A stretch of DNA of 7,188 nt from UBA961 sp049426725 (GTDB lineage Bacteria; Bacteroidota; Ignavibacteria; Kapaibacteriales; UBA961), in contig JBMSYN010000038.1 in NCBI GenBank assembly GCA_049426725.1, positions 1-7,188 of the forward strand, written 5' to 3'. Shown piece by piece: positions 1-7,035 of this stretch. The translations under genes were made by a program, and so were the position numbers. The notes below the pieces were generated by a model. It saw nothing but the letters and a program-made list of their open reading frames with translations, was not told the DNA's origin and did no database searches. The number at the start of each line of letters is the position of its first letter. Position 1 is the stretch's first letter.

Positions 1-42
1 CGAGGAGAGCGACACAAAGTATAATTACTCTCTACAATCAAC

Positions 43-1275
43 TCATCTCACAATGCATAGTGGCTTCAGATATGATTTATATTGAAGAAGATAATATCCG
101 GAGGATAGATTTTCCGTGGGAAGGGAAAATGATTGTGTTTCAATCATGCTCGACAATATGACATCTCCTTCTAAATTTAGTATGCGATATGGAGTTCCAA
201 GGAAAGATGGATGAACAGAAATAATCACATTGTCTTTTTGATTCATTATGTGAATCTCGCCTGATGAGTTTTCTTCCGGGATTGCTGAATTTCCACCTTG
301 AAGATATTGTTTCAATAGATTGGTAAGATCTAAAGAATGAAAAGCAGGATTGATTTCCAAAAAGGATTGCACAAGTTTCTCATTAGTGCAATATGCCATG
401 AGACCATTGCTAGTTGCAATGCCTTCCACTTGATGAAATGGAATATTCAAAGATACTTTTCTTTTGTTTCCTGCATGATACTCTGTGCCGGGAAAATCAT
501 AGAGCAAATATAGAAATGGTTGTAGCAATCGTGAATATCCGCAGAGAAGGATGAGTTGCTTGTTTGGGATTGCACATGCACCCGTAATCAAGCCACCAAT
601 ATCGAGTATTGCTTTCTTTTTGGCGATATATGATCCGGGTTGTTTTGGAAATGTGTATATCACTGATTTCTGCGTAGTCCACATTTTGGAGAATACTACA
701 ATGCTATCACCTATCACAGCCATTGCCTCGCAATCAAAATCAGTGGTATTTGCAGCTTGCGAGCCTGAGATGATTTGATCTTCATATGCAAATCGGATCG
801 TATCAAAAGTCATAGATCCCTTCAGTACATCAGTTTTTTTCACTCGAAGAATTCGCAAATCTGTTCTATTTCCTGCTGAATTGTTTCCAAAGTCACCAAG
901 ATAAAAATAGACTTCATCTGATGACATATCTTCCCATTCAATATTCTTTGCCCCCTTAAGAGGAAATGCTGAATAACCAATATCTTTTATTGAAAATCTG
1001 TAAAGATTGATATCGGCATCATCATTGTGAGTCCATGCAGAATCACCATCGATGACCAGACCAGAAGTTTCATTAATTATGCTGGGTAGATTGATAGATC
1101 TAGAAGGTGAAATACTAGATGGCGGATATGTACAAGTACCATCATTGATGGTCGCAGCAGGATTGTAATTATTCGCAAGTGGGTCATTACAACCACTGAT
1201 TTGCGCGTGTATAATATGAGTGCATGCAATCAATATGAAACTGCATGCAAATAAGGAGTACTTGACTTTGTTCAT
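43..1275 (-). CDS. Secreted propeller-like protein with N-terminal Cys motif and T9SS-like C-terminal tail, function unknown
   Basis: A 410-residue exported protein without a recognised enzymatic role. Residues 1-24 form a signal peptide (K3/K5, hydrophobic core, IHA|Q end). C18 in the 'LIAC' stretch also fits a lipobox, so lipoprotein processing is an alternative. Residues 28-51 carry a 'GCNDPLANNYNP...DGTCTYP' motif with paired cysteines C29 and C48, common in secreted proteins of this phylum. The body (about 60-335) has motifs I associate with a propeller-like Bacteroidota family: ETSGL (69-73), WTHND (81-85), NIEWEDM (111-117), GDFGNN (127-132), DFDCEAM (179-185) and later QVEGIA. The last ~70 residues (341-410), with a 'LSSGYYLLQ' strand near the end, resemble a T9SS type A sorting domain, although the usual YPNP is not obvious. 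The start at 1275 has only a weak AGAAG ribosome site but gives a complete signal peptide. It is transcribed divergently from the hydrolase operon. Gene reality is well supported; function is not. Confidence 0.92.
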   Translation of the reverse strand: MNKVKYSLFACSFILIACTHIIHAQISGCNDPLANNYNPAATINDGTCTYPPSSISPSRSINLPSIINETSGLVIDGDSAWTHNDDADINLYRFSIKDIGYSAFPLKGAKNIEWEDMSSDEVYFYLGDFGNNSAGNRTDLRILRVKKTDVLKGSMTFDTIRFAYEDQIISGSQAANTTDFDCEAMAVIGDSIVVFSKMWTTQKSVIYTFPKQPGSYIAKKKAILDIGGLITGACAIPNKQLILLCGYSRLLQPFLYLLYDFPGTEYHAGNKRKVSLNIPFHQVEGIATSNGLMAYCTNEKLVQSFLEINPAFHSLDLTNLLKQYLQGGNSAIPEENSSGEIHIMNQKDNVIISVHPSFLGTPYRILNLEGDVILSSMIETQSFSLPTENLSSGYYLLQYKSYLKPLCIVR

Positions 1276-1376
1276 ACTTCTAATTGGCGATAGAGTGGTC
1301 TATGAGTTTTTTTGAATGACAAGATGCTTTATTTCTCATTAACTTGCTAACTTGGATAGGATTTCAAGGATACATT
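1276..1376. promoter_or_regulatory. Divergent intergenic region between the propeller-like gene and the hydrolase operon
   Basis: These 101 bases separate two divergent start codons, so promoters for both directions are expected here. I found no convincing Bacteroidota promoter (TTG ... TAnnTTTG at the proper spacing) on either strand. Visible elements are a short perfect inverted repeat at 1290-1303 (ATAGA-GTGG-TCTAT), a T-run ending in TTTG at 1307-1314, and a direct repeat TAACTTG at 1340-1346 and 1348-1354. Promoter placement is inference from gene orientation only. Confidence 0.45.
1366..1370 (+). promoter_or_regulatory. Ribosome binding site fixing the hydrolase start at ATG 1377
   Basis: AAGGA lies six bases upstream of ATG 1377. 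The reading frame is open back to a TTG at 1344, but that would add 11 residues (with a Trp) ahead of a clean signal peptide. The Shine-Dalgarno spacing and the signal peptide both favour 1377. Confidence 0.75.
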
Positions 1377-3803
1377 ATGAGATATATGATACTAGTGCTA
1401 TGCACTATTCTTGTGCATGCTTTTGCTTCAGCCCAGGACTTCAAAATAGGTCATGTGCAAAGATCATTTGTTGACACAACAAGGAATAATAGGCAAGTCA
1501 CTTGCGAAATATATTATCCCGCAAATATAAATGGAGATAATGTAGCGATCGCGAATGGAATTTTTCCAACTTTGGTTTTTGGTCATGGCTTTGTCATGCC
1601 CGCATCAGCTTATGATGTGTACTGGAATGCAATCGTTCCCAAAGGGTATATCATGATATTTCCAACTACAGAGTCTTCATTGTCTCCTTCACATCTGAAC
1701 TTTGGAAAAGATATTGCATTTCTTACTCAAATAATGAAGCAACAACATCGCATCTCCACTTCATTATTTTTTAATGCGGTTGATTCAACCTGTGCTGTGA
1801 TGGGTCATTCAATGGGTGGTGGTAGCGCATTTCTCGCAATGCAACAAGACCCTTCAATAACTGCATTGATATCCATAGCAGGTGCCGTGACAAATCCCTC
1901 ATCTGTAACTGCAGCAAGAACAATCACAAGACCTTCTCTTGTTATTGCGGGTGCGAATGATTGCGTGGCACCACCAAGAAATCACCAAATACCAATGTAT
2001 GATTCGCTTGCTACAAATTGCAAAACATATCTCAGCATTCTCGGTGGAGATCATTGTCAATTTGCATCGTATAATTTTAACTGCTCTCTCGGACAAAACA
2101 CCTGTACTCCAAAAGCAACAATTAATGCAGCTACGCAGCAATCAATTGTATTTCAACATCTTCTTCCTTGGATCAATTTCTATCTCAAAAAGAATTGTAA
2201 TGCAGGCGATCAATTTCAGAATCTGATTTCCAATCCAAATGGCATTATAAGTGATGCCAATTGTTCTCTCCGGAGTCCAAATCCAATTATTCAGGGTCAA
2301 ACACAAGTATGTTCTGGTGCAATTACTCACATGTACAAAGCAGGAAATGCAAATGGATTTCTTGCTCAATGGACCTCACCCAAAAAGGGAAGTGTGATTG
2401 GAGCGCTTGATCGTGATTCGATAAACATAGCATGGAATATTGCCGGCATAGACACACTGAAATTACGTCTTATTCATCCGGAAACACGATGCTTCCGTGA
2501 TACCATGCTCATAGTGACAGTCAATCCTGCACCCAATCCAAAAATAGTTGGAAAAGCGATTGCATGCTCTGATTCAATGCCACAATCATATTCTCTCACT
2601 CCGGCTCAGAATACCATCTATTTATGGAAGAATGTGCAGAATGGGATTGTGCATACGGATCTTACTGAGTCATCCATATCCATATCTTGGACAAAACATG
2701 GCATGGATACACTCTTTGTACGGCAGACAAATATCATTACAAATTGTTCTAAGGACACGCATCTCATAGTAAATATTCATCCATTGCCGGAAGGAGAAAT
2801 CACCGGCGAACAATTGGTCTGCCAAAGCAATAAGAATGTCAATTATATGATGCAGACATCACCCGGCAATACCATACTATGGCATGCTCCGAACAATGGA
2901 ATCATCATAGGTTCGAAAACATCCAATACGGTTTCTGTTCGGTGGAATTTGTGGGGCATAGATACATTAAAAGGCACAATCACCGACCCCAAAACTGGAT
3001 GTATGCTTGATACATTTCTAGTGGTGTCAATTCAAGAAAAGCCGAAAGCAGATATTTATGGAAAAAAAAATATCTGTGAAGATAGATTGATGAATGTCTA
3101 CAAAGTTCAACCTGTGCAGGGAAACTCATATTTCTGGACGGCATCTCCAACGGGGACAATCATAGGTCCGAGAGACTTGGATAGCATAGTGGTTCGGTGG
3201 ACAAAAGTTGGGAAGGATATCATTTCTGTACGAGAAACAAATCTCACAACTGGTTGCATACATGACACATCGCTGACGATTACCGTTAATCCAAAGCCAA
3301 GACCATATATCATTGGAAAATCCATCGTGAATGAAGGGGAAAGAGGAATCGTATATGCAGTTCCATTCAATCAAGGATCAATGTATAGTTGGAATGTGCT
3401 TTTTGGTGATGCACTCATTCGCAATCAAGATCAATATCAAGTAAGTGTTGATTTTGGTAAACCGGGATTGGTATTAATCGAAGCAATGGAGTCAAATGTA
3501 TTTGACTGTGCCAATGTAAATACTTTTGAGATAACTGTTCAATATGTATCAAGAATCTCAAGCGAAGAGGAATCTTTTGACATCTATCCCAATCCTGTAG
3601 ATCATGCATCAATCTTGACCATTAAAGGAAAAGATATTCTTGGCTTTGAACTCTACTCTCTTTTGGGCGAAGTAATGGCCAAGAGTACTCCGGTAAATGA
3701 TTTTACATGCATCATGGAGACAAAATCACTTCCTTTGGGAATGTATATGGTACGAATACACACGAAATATGGAATGAAAACCAATACAATCATTATTCAA
3801 TAA
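1377..3803 (+). CDS. Secreted PETase/cutinase-like alpha/beta hydrolase with five PKD-like repeats and T9SS sorting domain
   Basis: An 808-residue exported esterase-type hydrolase. Residues 1-19 are a signal peptide (ASA|Q). The catalytic domain spans about 22-290: oxyanion-loop FGHGF (68-72), nucleophile elbow GHSMGGG with S145, acid D195 in AGAND, and H226 in GGDH. The stretch from D195 to H226, including P-M-Y-D-S-L (206-211), resembles, from memory, the PETase/polyester-hydrolase family (IsPETase NDSIAP...PIYDSM...GGSHSC). Residues 301-724 are five PKD-like Ig-fold repeats with an 85-residue period. Residues about 734-808 are a T9SS type A sorting domain (IYPNP at 736-740, then a GMYMVRI strand). 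The enzyme is expected to cross the inner membrane by Sec and the outer membrane by T9SS, acting at the surface or outside. It heads a likely operon; the next gene starts 30 bp downstream. The natural substrate is unknown: a carbohydrate ester, lipid or polyester are all possible. Confidence 0.93.
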   Translation: MRYMILVLCTILVHAFASAQDFKIGHVQRSFVDTTRNNRQVTCEIYYPANINGDNVAIANGIFPTLVFGHGFVMPASAYDVYWNAIVPKGYIMIFPTTESSLSPSHLNFGKDIAFLTQIMKQQHRISTSLFFNAVDSTCAVMGHSMGGGSAFLAMQQDPSITALISIAGAVTNPSSVTAARTITRPSLVIAGANDCVAPPRNHQIPMYDSLATNCKTYLSILGGDHCQFASYNFNCSLGQNTCTPKATINAATQQSIVFQHLLPWINFYLKKNCNAGDQFQNLISNPNGIISDANCSLRSPNPIIQGQTQVCSGAITHMYKAGNANGFLAQWTSPKKGSVIGALDRDSINIAWNIAGIDTLKLRLIHPETRCFRDTMLIVTVNPAPNPKIVGKAIACSDSMPQSYSLTPAQNTIYLWKNVQNGIVHTDLTESSISISWTKHGMDTLFVRQTNIITNCSKDTHLIVNIHPLPEGEITGEQLVCQSNKNVNYMMQTSPGNTILWHAPNNGIIIGSKTSNTVSVRWNLWGIDTLKGTITDPKTGCMLDTFLVVSIQEKPKADIYGKKNICEDRLMNVYKVQPVQGNSYFWTASPTGTIIGPRDLDSIVVRWTKVGKDIISVRETNLTTGCIHDTSLTITVNPKPRPYIIGKSIVNEGERGIVYAVPFNQGSMYSWNVLFGDALIRNQDQYQVSVDFGKPGLVLIEAMESNVFDCANVNTFEITVQYVSRISSEEESFDIYPNPVDHASILTIKGKDILGFELYSLLGEVMAKSTPVNDFTCIMETKSLPLGMYMVRIHTKYGMKTNTIIIQ
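2277..3548 (+). repeat. Five tandem PKD-like domain repeats (85-residue / 255-nt period) inside the hydrolase gene
   Basis: Units start at hydrolase residues 301, 386, 471, 556 and 641. Each begins with P followed six residues later by G (307, 392, 477, 562, 647). Units 1-4 carry a Cys at 312, 397, 482 and 567 and a second Cys before a D-T pair at 372, 457, 542 and 627, all exactly 85 apart, suggesting one disulfide per unit. A central W and a '[IV]-x-W...G-x-D' strand recur. Unit 5 is diverged: N652 replaces the first Cys, its second Cys (C711) is one residue early, and it is 84 residues long. The nucleotide sequences have drifted, so this is an old duplication and not a recent DNA repeat. 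Such domains usually act as spacers or binding modules. Confidence 0.88.
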
Positions 3804-3833
3804 ATTGTATCATAACAATCAATTGGAATATCC

Positions 3834-4337
3834 ATGAATGCATTCAATGCTCTATTCACAACATATTATCATGAGATTAAATTCGCATTGTTTTTTTCAG
3901 CATTGAATCTGATCTGGATGCTCGGTGAAAAGCTTGCGGGATTGCATGATGTACACATTGCAGATCATGCATTTTATACAAATTATTTTGCCATTCCTTC
4001 AATTTTGCTCTATGCGGTTGCGATGTATCAAAAGCAAACAGAGCTTGGTGGCGAGATGAATTTTAAGCAAGGATTCATGTCGGGATTGGCAATAACAATG
4101 ATCGTCACCGCACTAACCCCGGCAATTCAATTCATCATCCATACAGTGATCACACCTGATTACTTTGCAAATGTTCGTGCATTTGCAATCAAACAAGGCA
4201 TGAAGACAGAAATAGCTGAAAATCATTTCACATTGAATAGTTATATCATGCTATCTGTGTTTTCTGGATTCGTATATGGGATCATTACCACAATCTTCAC
4301 GACAATCATGGTACGATATATCAGGATGAAGCGATGA
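3834..4337 (+). CDS. DUF4199-type inner-membrane protein
   Basis: A 167-residue hydrophobic protein with four predicted transmembrane helices, at about residues 15-32, 50-66, 80-102 and 136-160. There is no cleavable signal peptide, and the C-terminus ends in a basic RYIRMKR tail. The helix layout, the amphipathic loop with G-x-x-F-K-Q-G-F between helices 2 and 3, and the 'P-D-Y-F...' segment after helix 3 fit the DUF4199 family, widespread in Bacteroidota and of unknown function. The start at 3834 has GGAA at 3825-3828. It begins 30 bp after the hydrolase stop, and its TGA stop overlaps the lyase ATG (ATGA, 4334-4337), so it is very likely co-transcribed and translationally coupled to the lyase. 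Family assignment is from memory of sequence character; no function is inferred. Confidence 0.88.
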   Translation: MNAFNALFTTYYHEIKFALFFSALNLIWMLGEKLAGLHDVHIADHAFYTNYFAIPSILLYAVAMYQKQTELGGEMNFKQGFMSGLAITMIVTALTPAIQFIIHTVITPDYFANVRAFAIKQGMKTEIAENHFTLNSYIMLSVFSGFVYGIITTIFTTIMVRYIRMKR

Positions 4338-6931
4338 GATATTTCTATGTATTGATATTCTTGTTTGTTTCACTTCAAGCGCAGGAACGACCATTCGGCA
4401 TCATCAATTCAAATGAATGTGAGCAATTGCGAACAAGGTATGAGTATGCTCAACTCATTGCAGGCATCCATGCATCCGCAAAGCAGAGCATACCAACGGG
4501 AAATCAATCAACAACAGATAGAAGAATACGAGCAACAATTGCTAAAAATGCAGCATTCATTGCATATCTAAATCGAATAACCGTCAAAGATACTCTTGCT
4601 CCACTGCCCATACTTGAAAGGGAGGGTTTGATCAATACTTCATTGAAGATTCTTGGGGAATGTCAAACAACGATACCACAACTCTCGATTACTACGCCTA
4701 ATGCCTATGAAGATTGGCAATGGCATTCCAAAGAATTCATTGATTTACTTTCAGCTTATGATATGCTTCGTGGGGTGAGAGAGATTTCAAAGTCTACTCT
4801 TGATTCAATCGAAAAACGTCTTGCAATGTTTGCCATCACATTTCACAGAGAAGCAACAAAATCTATTTTTGGTTTGACATTTTTTGGAACGGTCCGCAAT
4901 AATCATGCACTCATGACAGCAGGTGCTATTGGCATGTCGGGTATTGTATTGAGAGATTTCAAATCACTCATTCCCGAAGATCAACCCATATTTTGGCTGA
5001 ATACTGCTTTGATTGCTATCAATGATATCATGTTCTCCGGAAATCAATCGCAATCAAGTCGAGATGGCAAAGCGGGATATTCCGAAGGACCACATTATTA
5101 TAGATATGCAATGCTGAATATGCTCCCTTTTTTCCGAGCGATGCATCATGTCTACCCAGATACGATATTCACATTGAATCAAACAAAGATGAGACATCCA
5201 TATTATGATCCAAGATTCAAGGAATGTTCCAAATGGATTGTTTCAATACTCCAACCTGATGGTACATATCCTGCACTTGGTGATTCATTTCTTGGTATGG
5301 GTTTTCCGGAACTTGCCTTGACAGGTGATTCAAGTTTTGTATATCCATTCGCGATGAATGAACTTTCATCACAATTGAATTCCACTGTGGATATGCGAGC
5401 CAATTATTGTGCATCACTCACTTCGCCTTCTTTGTCATTTGATAATGGATTGATGGTGAATGATGATGCAGGTGCTGTTGTGTTTAGAGAGGAAGATTGG
5501 TATGCGCATGTGATTGCAAAAAATGGCAATGCTCGTACTGCGGGTGCGGGGCATTCTCAATCTGACATGACAGCTTTCATGCTTTGGACACATGGCATTC
5601 CCATCATCCTTGATCCTGGATATCTACAATACAGCATGCGTGACATGGTTGGTAATGCCCAGCAACATAATGTGATTCTTGTGAATGGAGAAGGTCCGCC
5701 AAATGGTGCTCCACTACAGCCCGGTGGGGCAGATGCTTTTGCTGAAGAATCTTTTTCTATACCTGGAATCGACTATGCCAGAATCACAACAACCTATAAT
5801 GGAGCTACTATCAAAAGACATTTCTTCAATGTTGCTGATAGCGTTTTTGTGAATATTGACAAATGCTCTGCGCAAGTTGCTTCGCAGTTTTCTCATCAAG
5901 TTCATGGGAATGGTCTCATCAATGGAAATGAGCAAACAGGTTTTGCTTATTGGCAGAATAGTGGTCCGAGCACAACTATGACATGGGAAAGAGATTCTGC
6001 TCGCGCTGATGCATTATGGTCTGCTGTACCACTTGATACATTCACGGCAGATACTTCAGTACATGAAGAATCCTATCGCAAACCGGGAACACATTCAGTG
6101 CTCAGAACTCATTCCAAAAAATCAACATCCGCACTATTTGCAGGCATGATCATTCCACGGGAAAGAAATTCAATATCATCCATTGTTCCAACATTAGTCG
6201 CGAAAGATACATCAACACTAGGAATTGCTTTTGATTATACACCCATGAGTGGCGCAATGTTCATTGCAAGACTTGATACCGGTTTGCGACAAGTTGAAGG
6301 TTGGAGTAGAATGGATATTGGATTTCAAGCCAAAACCGATGCGGAATGTTCGGGTACATGGAAAGGTCCTGAAGAAGATGATTTTGCTTTGTTCATGATT
6401 GATGGATCACGATTCACCAATGTGGAAAGCAATACTGAAATAATTTCAGCATCCAAAAAAACAACGCTTGCTTTATCTGCAAAGGACAATACATTCATCA
6501 TCTATGCAGGAGATTCTTGCATGATCACCCATGATCTTCTTTCGATGGTGCCTTTTGCGGAAAGTGAAGGATATGTGATTCAATCGGTCACGGGAAATGT
6601 GTCGGCATGGGATCAACAAAGCATAACAATGAAAGGTCGAGGTTATGCGACGCTTACATATGGAAAACCATTGTCTATTAAAGAACAAAGAACCATCGAA
6701 TTGAAGCAATTCATGTATGGTGAAGATATCTTGATTCCGATACAGTCAGTTGGCAAAGATGTGGTGATCCGAATTCTGGATCTTACGGGGAGAATCATCG
6801 AATTGATGGATGGGGAAAATGATAGGAATATGGCGAAAATACCAGGGAATCGCCTACAAAGTGGACTTTATGTCATTGTGATTTCTGATGGGGCCAGGGT
6901 TTCTCACCATATGATACTTATACATGGATAA
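4334..6931 (+). CDS. Secreted heparinase II/III-family polysaccharide lyase with T9SS-like C-terminal domain
   Basis: An 865-residue exported enzyme. Residues 1-16 are a signal peptide (LQA|Q). About 90-370 form the alpha-toroid domain, with N189-N190-H191 and the DGKAGYSEGPHYYRY segment (244-258), matching the Asn/His and Tyr catalytic positions of heparinase II/III and alginate-lyase-like enzymes. About 380-690 are the heparinase II/III beta-sandwich (PF07940-type): GAGHSQSD (H407, D411), L-D-P-G (D427), Y433 and a QHNVILVNG segment (H445, N446), the conserved HxxxD...DPG...HN signature. About 785-865 resemble a T9SS tail (VVIRILDLTGRI, then LQSGLYVIVI), without YPNP. These enzymes cleave uronate-containing polysaccharides by beta-elimination; alginate, heparin-like and other substrates cannot be told apart here. 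All expected catalytic positions appear present. Its ATG overlaps the DUF4199 stop, indicating translational coupling. The next gene is 165 bp downstream. Confidence 0.93.
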   Translation: MRYFYVLIFLFVSLQAQERPFGIINSNECEQLRTRYEYAQLIAGIHASAKQSIPTGNQSTTDRRIRATIAKNAAFIAYLNRITVKDTLAPLPILEREGLINTSLKILGECQTTIPQLSITTPNAYEDWQWHSKEFIDLLSAYDMLRGVREISKSTLDSIEKRLAMFAITFHREATKSIFGLTFFGTVRNNHALMTAGAIGMSGIVLRDFKSLIPEDQPIFWLNTALIAINDIMFSGNQSQSSRDGKAGYSEGPHYYRYAMLNMLPFFRAMHHVYPDTIFTLNQTKMRHPYYDPRFKECSKWIVSILQPDGTYPALGDSFLGMGFPELALTGDSSFVYPFAMNELSSQLNSTVDMRANYCASLTSPSLSFDNGLMVNDDAGAVVFREEDWYAHVIAKNGNARTAGAGHSQSDMTAFMLWTHGIPIILDPGYLQYSMRDMVGNAQQHNVILVNGEGPPNGAPLQPGGADAFAEESFSIPGIDYARITTTYNGATIKRHFFNVADSVFVNIDKCSAQVASQFSHQVHGNGLINGNEQTGFAYWQNSGPSTTMTWERDSARADALWSAVPLDTFTADTSVHEESYRKPGTHSVLRTHSKKSTSALFAGMIIPRERNSISSIVPTLVAKDTSTLGIAFDYTPMSGAMFIARLDTGLRQVEGWSRMDIGFQAKTDAECSGTWKGPEEDDFALFMIDGSRFTNVESNTEIISASKKTTLALSAKDNTFIIYAGDSCMITHDLLSMVPFAESEGYVIQSVTGNVSAWDQQSITMKGRGYATLTYGKPLSIKEQRTIELKQFMYGEDILIPIQSVGKDVVIRILDLTGRIIELMDGENDRNMAKIPGNRLQSGLYVIVISDGARVSHHMILIHG

Positions 6932-6932
6932 G

Positions 6933-6952
6933 TTTTCCACAAATGTGGAAAA
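6933..6952. repeat. Perfect inverted repeat of two DnaA-box-like nonamers
   Basis: TTTTCCACA at 6933-6941 and TGTGGAAAA at 6944-6952 are exact reverse complements separated by AA. Each matches the relaxed DnaA-box consensus TTWTNCACA. The palindrome begins one base after the lyase stop codon. As RNA it could fold into an 8-bp stem with a 4-nt loop, but it has T's on the 5' arm and A's on the 3' arm, and the nearest T-run (6966-6971) lies 13 bases further on. It therefore does not look like an ordinary intrinsic terminator. It may be a DnaA site, an operator for another palindrome-binding protein, or a non-canonical 3'-end hairpin. Confidence 0.6.
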
Positions 6953-7015
6953 AGTAAAGTTGATATTTTTTCATAATCAGGGAATTTGAGGGATGTCTTT
7001 GGGAGCCATTTTTAC

Positions 7016-7023
7016 TATTTTTG
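7016..7023 (+). promoter_or_regulatory. Candidate Bacteroidota -7 promoter element
   Basis: TATTTTTG matches the Bacteroidota -7 consensus TAnnTTTG in all defined positions. The nearest upstream TTTG (6998-7001) leaves only 14 bases between the elements, shorter than the usual ~19, so the -33 part is not supported. If used, transcription would start near 7030 and give a leader of about 65 bases. In AT-rich DNA this match could be chance. Confidence 0.3.
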
Positions 7024-7035
7024 TCTATCTTAATT

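Noticed and set aside
5..32. GAGAG ... CTCTC possible hairpin beyond the stop of the minus-strand gene
   Set aside because: Only 5-bp arms with an 18-base loop, and no adjacent T-run on the relevant strand; likely chance.
551..778. 75-codon plus-strand reading frame antisense to the minus-strand gene
   Set aside because: It lies wholly inside a well-supported gene, has no convincing ribosome site, and its translation has no family-like motifs.
1221..1250. TGCATGCAA occurring twice, exactly 21 bp apart, near the start of the minus-strand gene
   Set aside because: Both copies encode Ala-Cys (GCA TGC) in the signal peptide (residues 10-11 and 17-18), seven codons apart. Coding use explains them without a regulatory role.
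1344..1376. Upstream TTG start extending the hydrolase by 11 residues
   Set aside because: It would place Trp- and Gln-containing residues ahead of a clean signal peptide, while ATG 1377 has AAGGA at ideal spacing.
1545..1552. GCGATCGC palindrome (HIP1-like octamer)
   Set aside because: I noticed only this copy and it lies inside coding sequence; there is no sign of enrichment.
3107..3374. Overlapping minus-strand frames of 82-87 codons inside the PKD-like repeats
   Set aside because: Two shifted frames over the same bases, both antisense to a clear repeat-domain coding sequence; these are shadow frames.
6933..6971. Intrinsic terminator for the lyase operon
   Set aside because: The hairpin arms have T's first and A's last, and the T-run begins 13 bases after the stem, so the standard stem-plus-T-run arrangement is absent.
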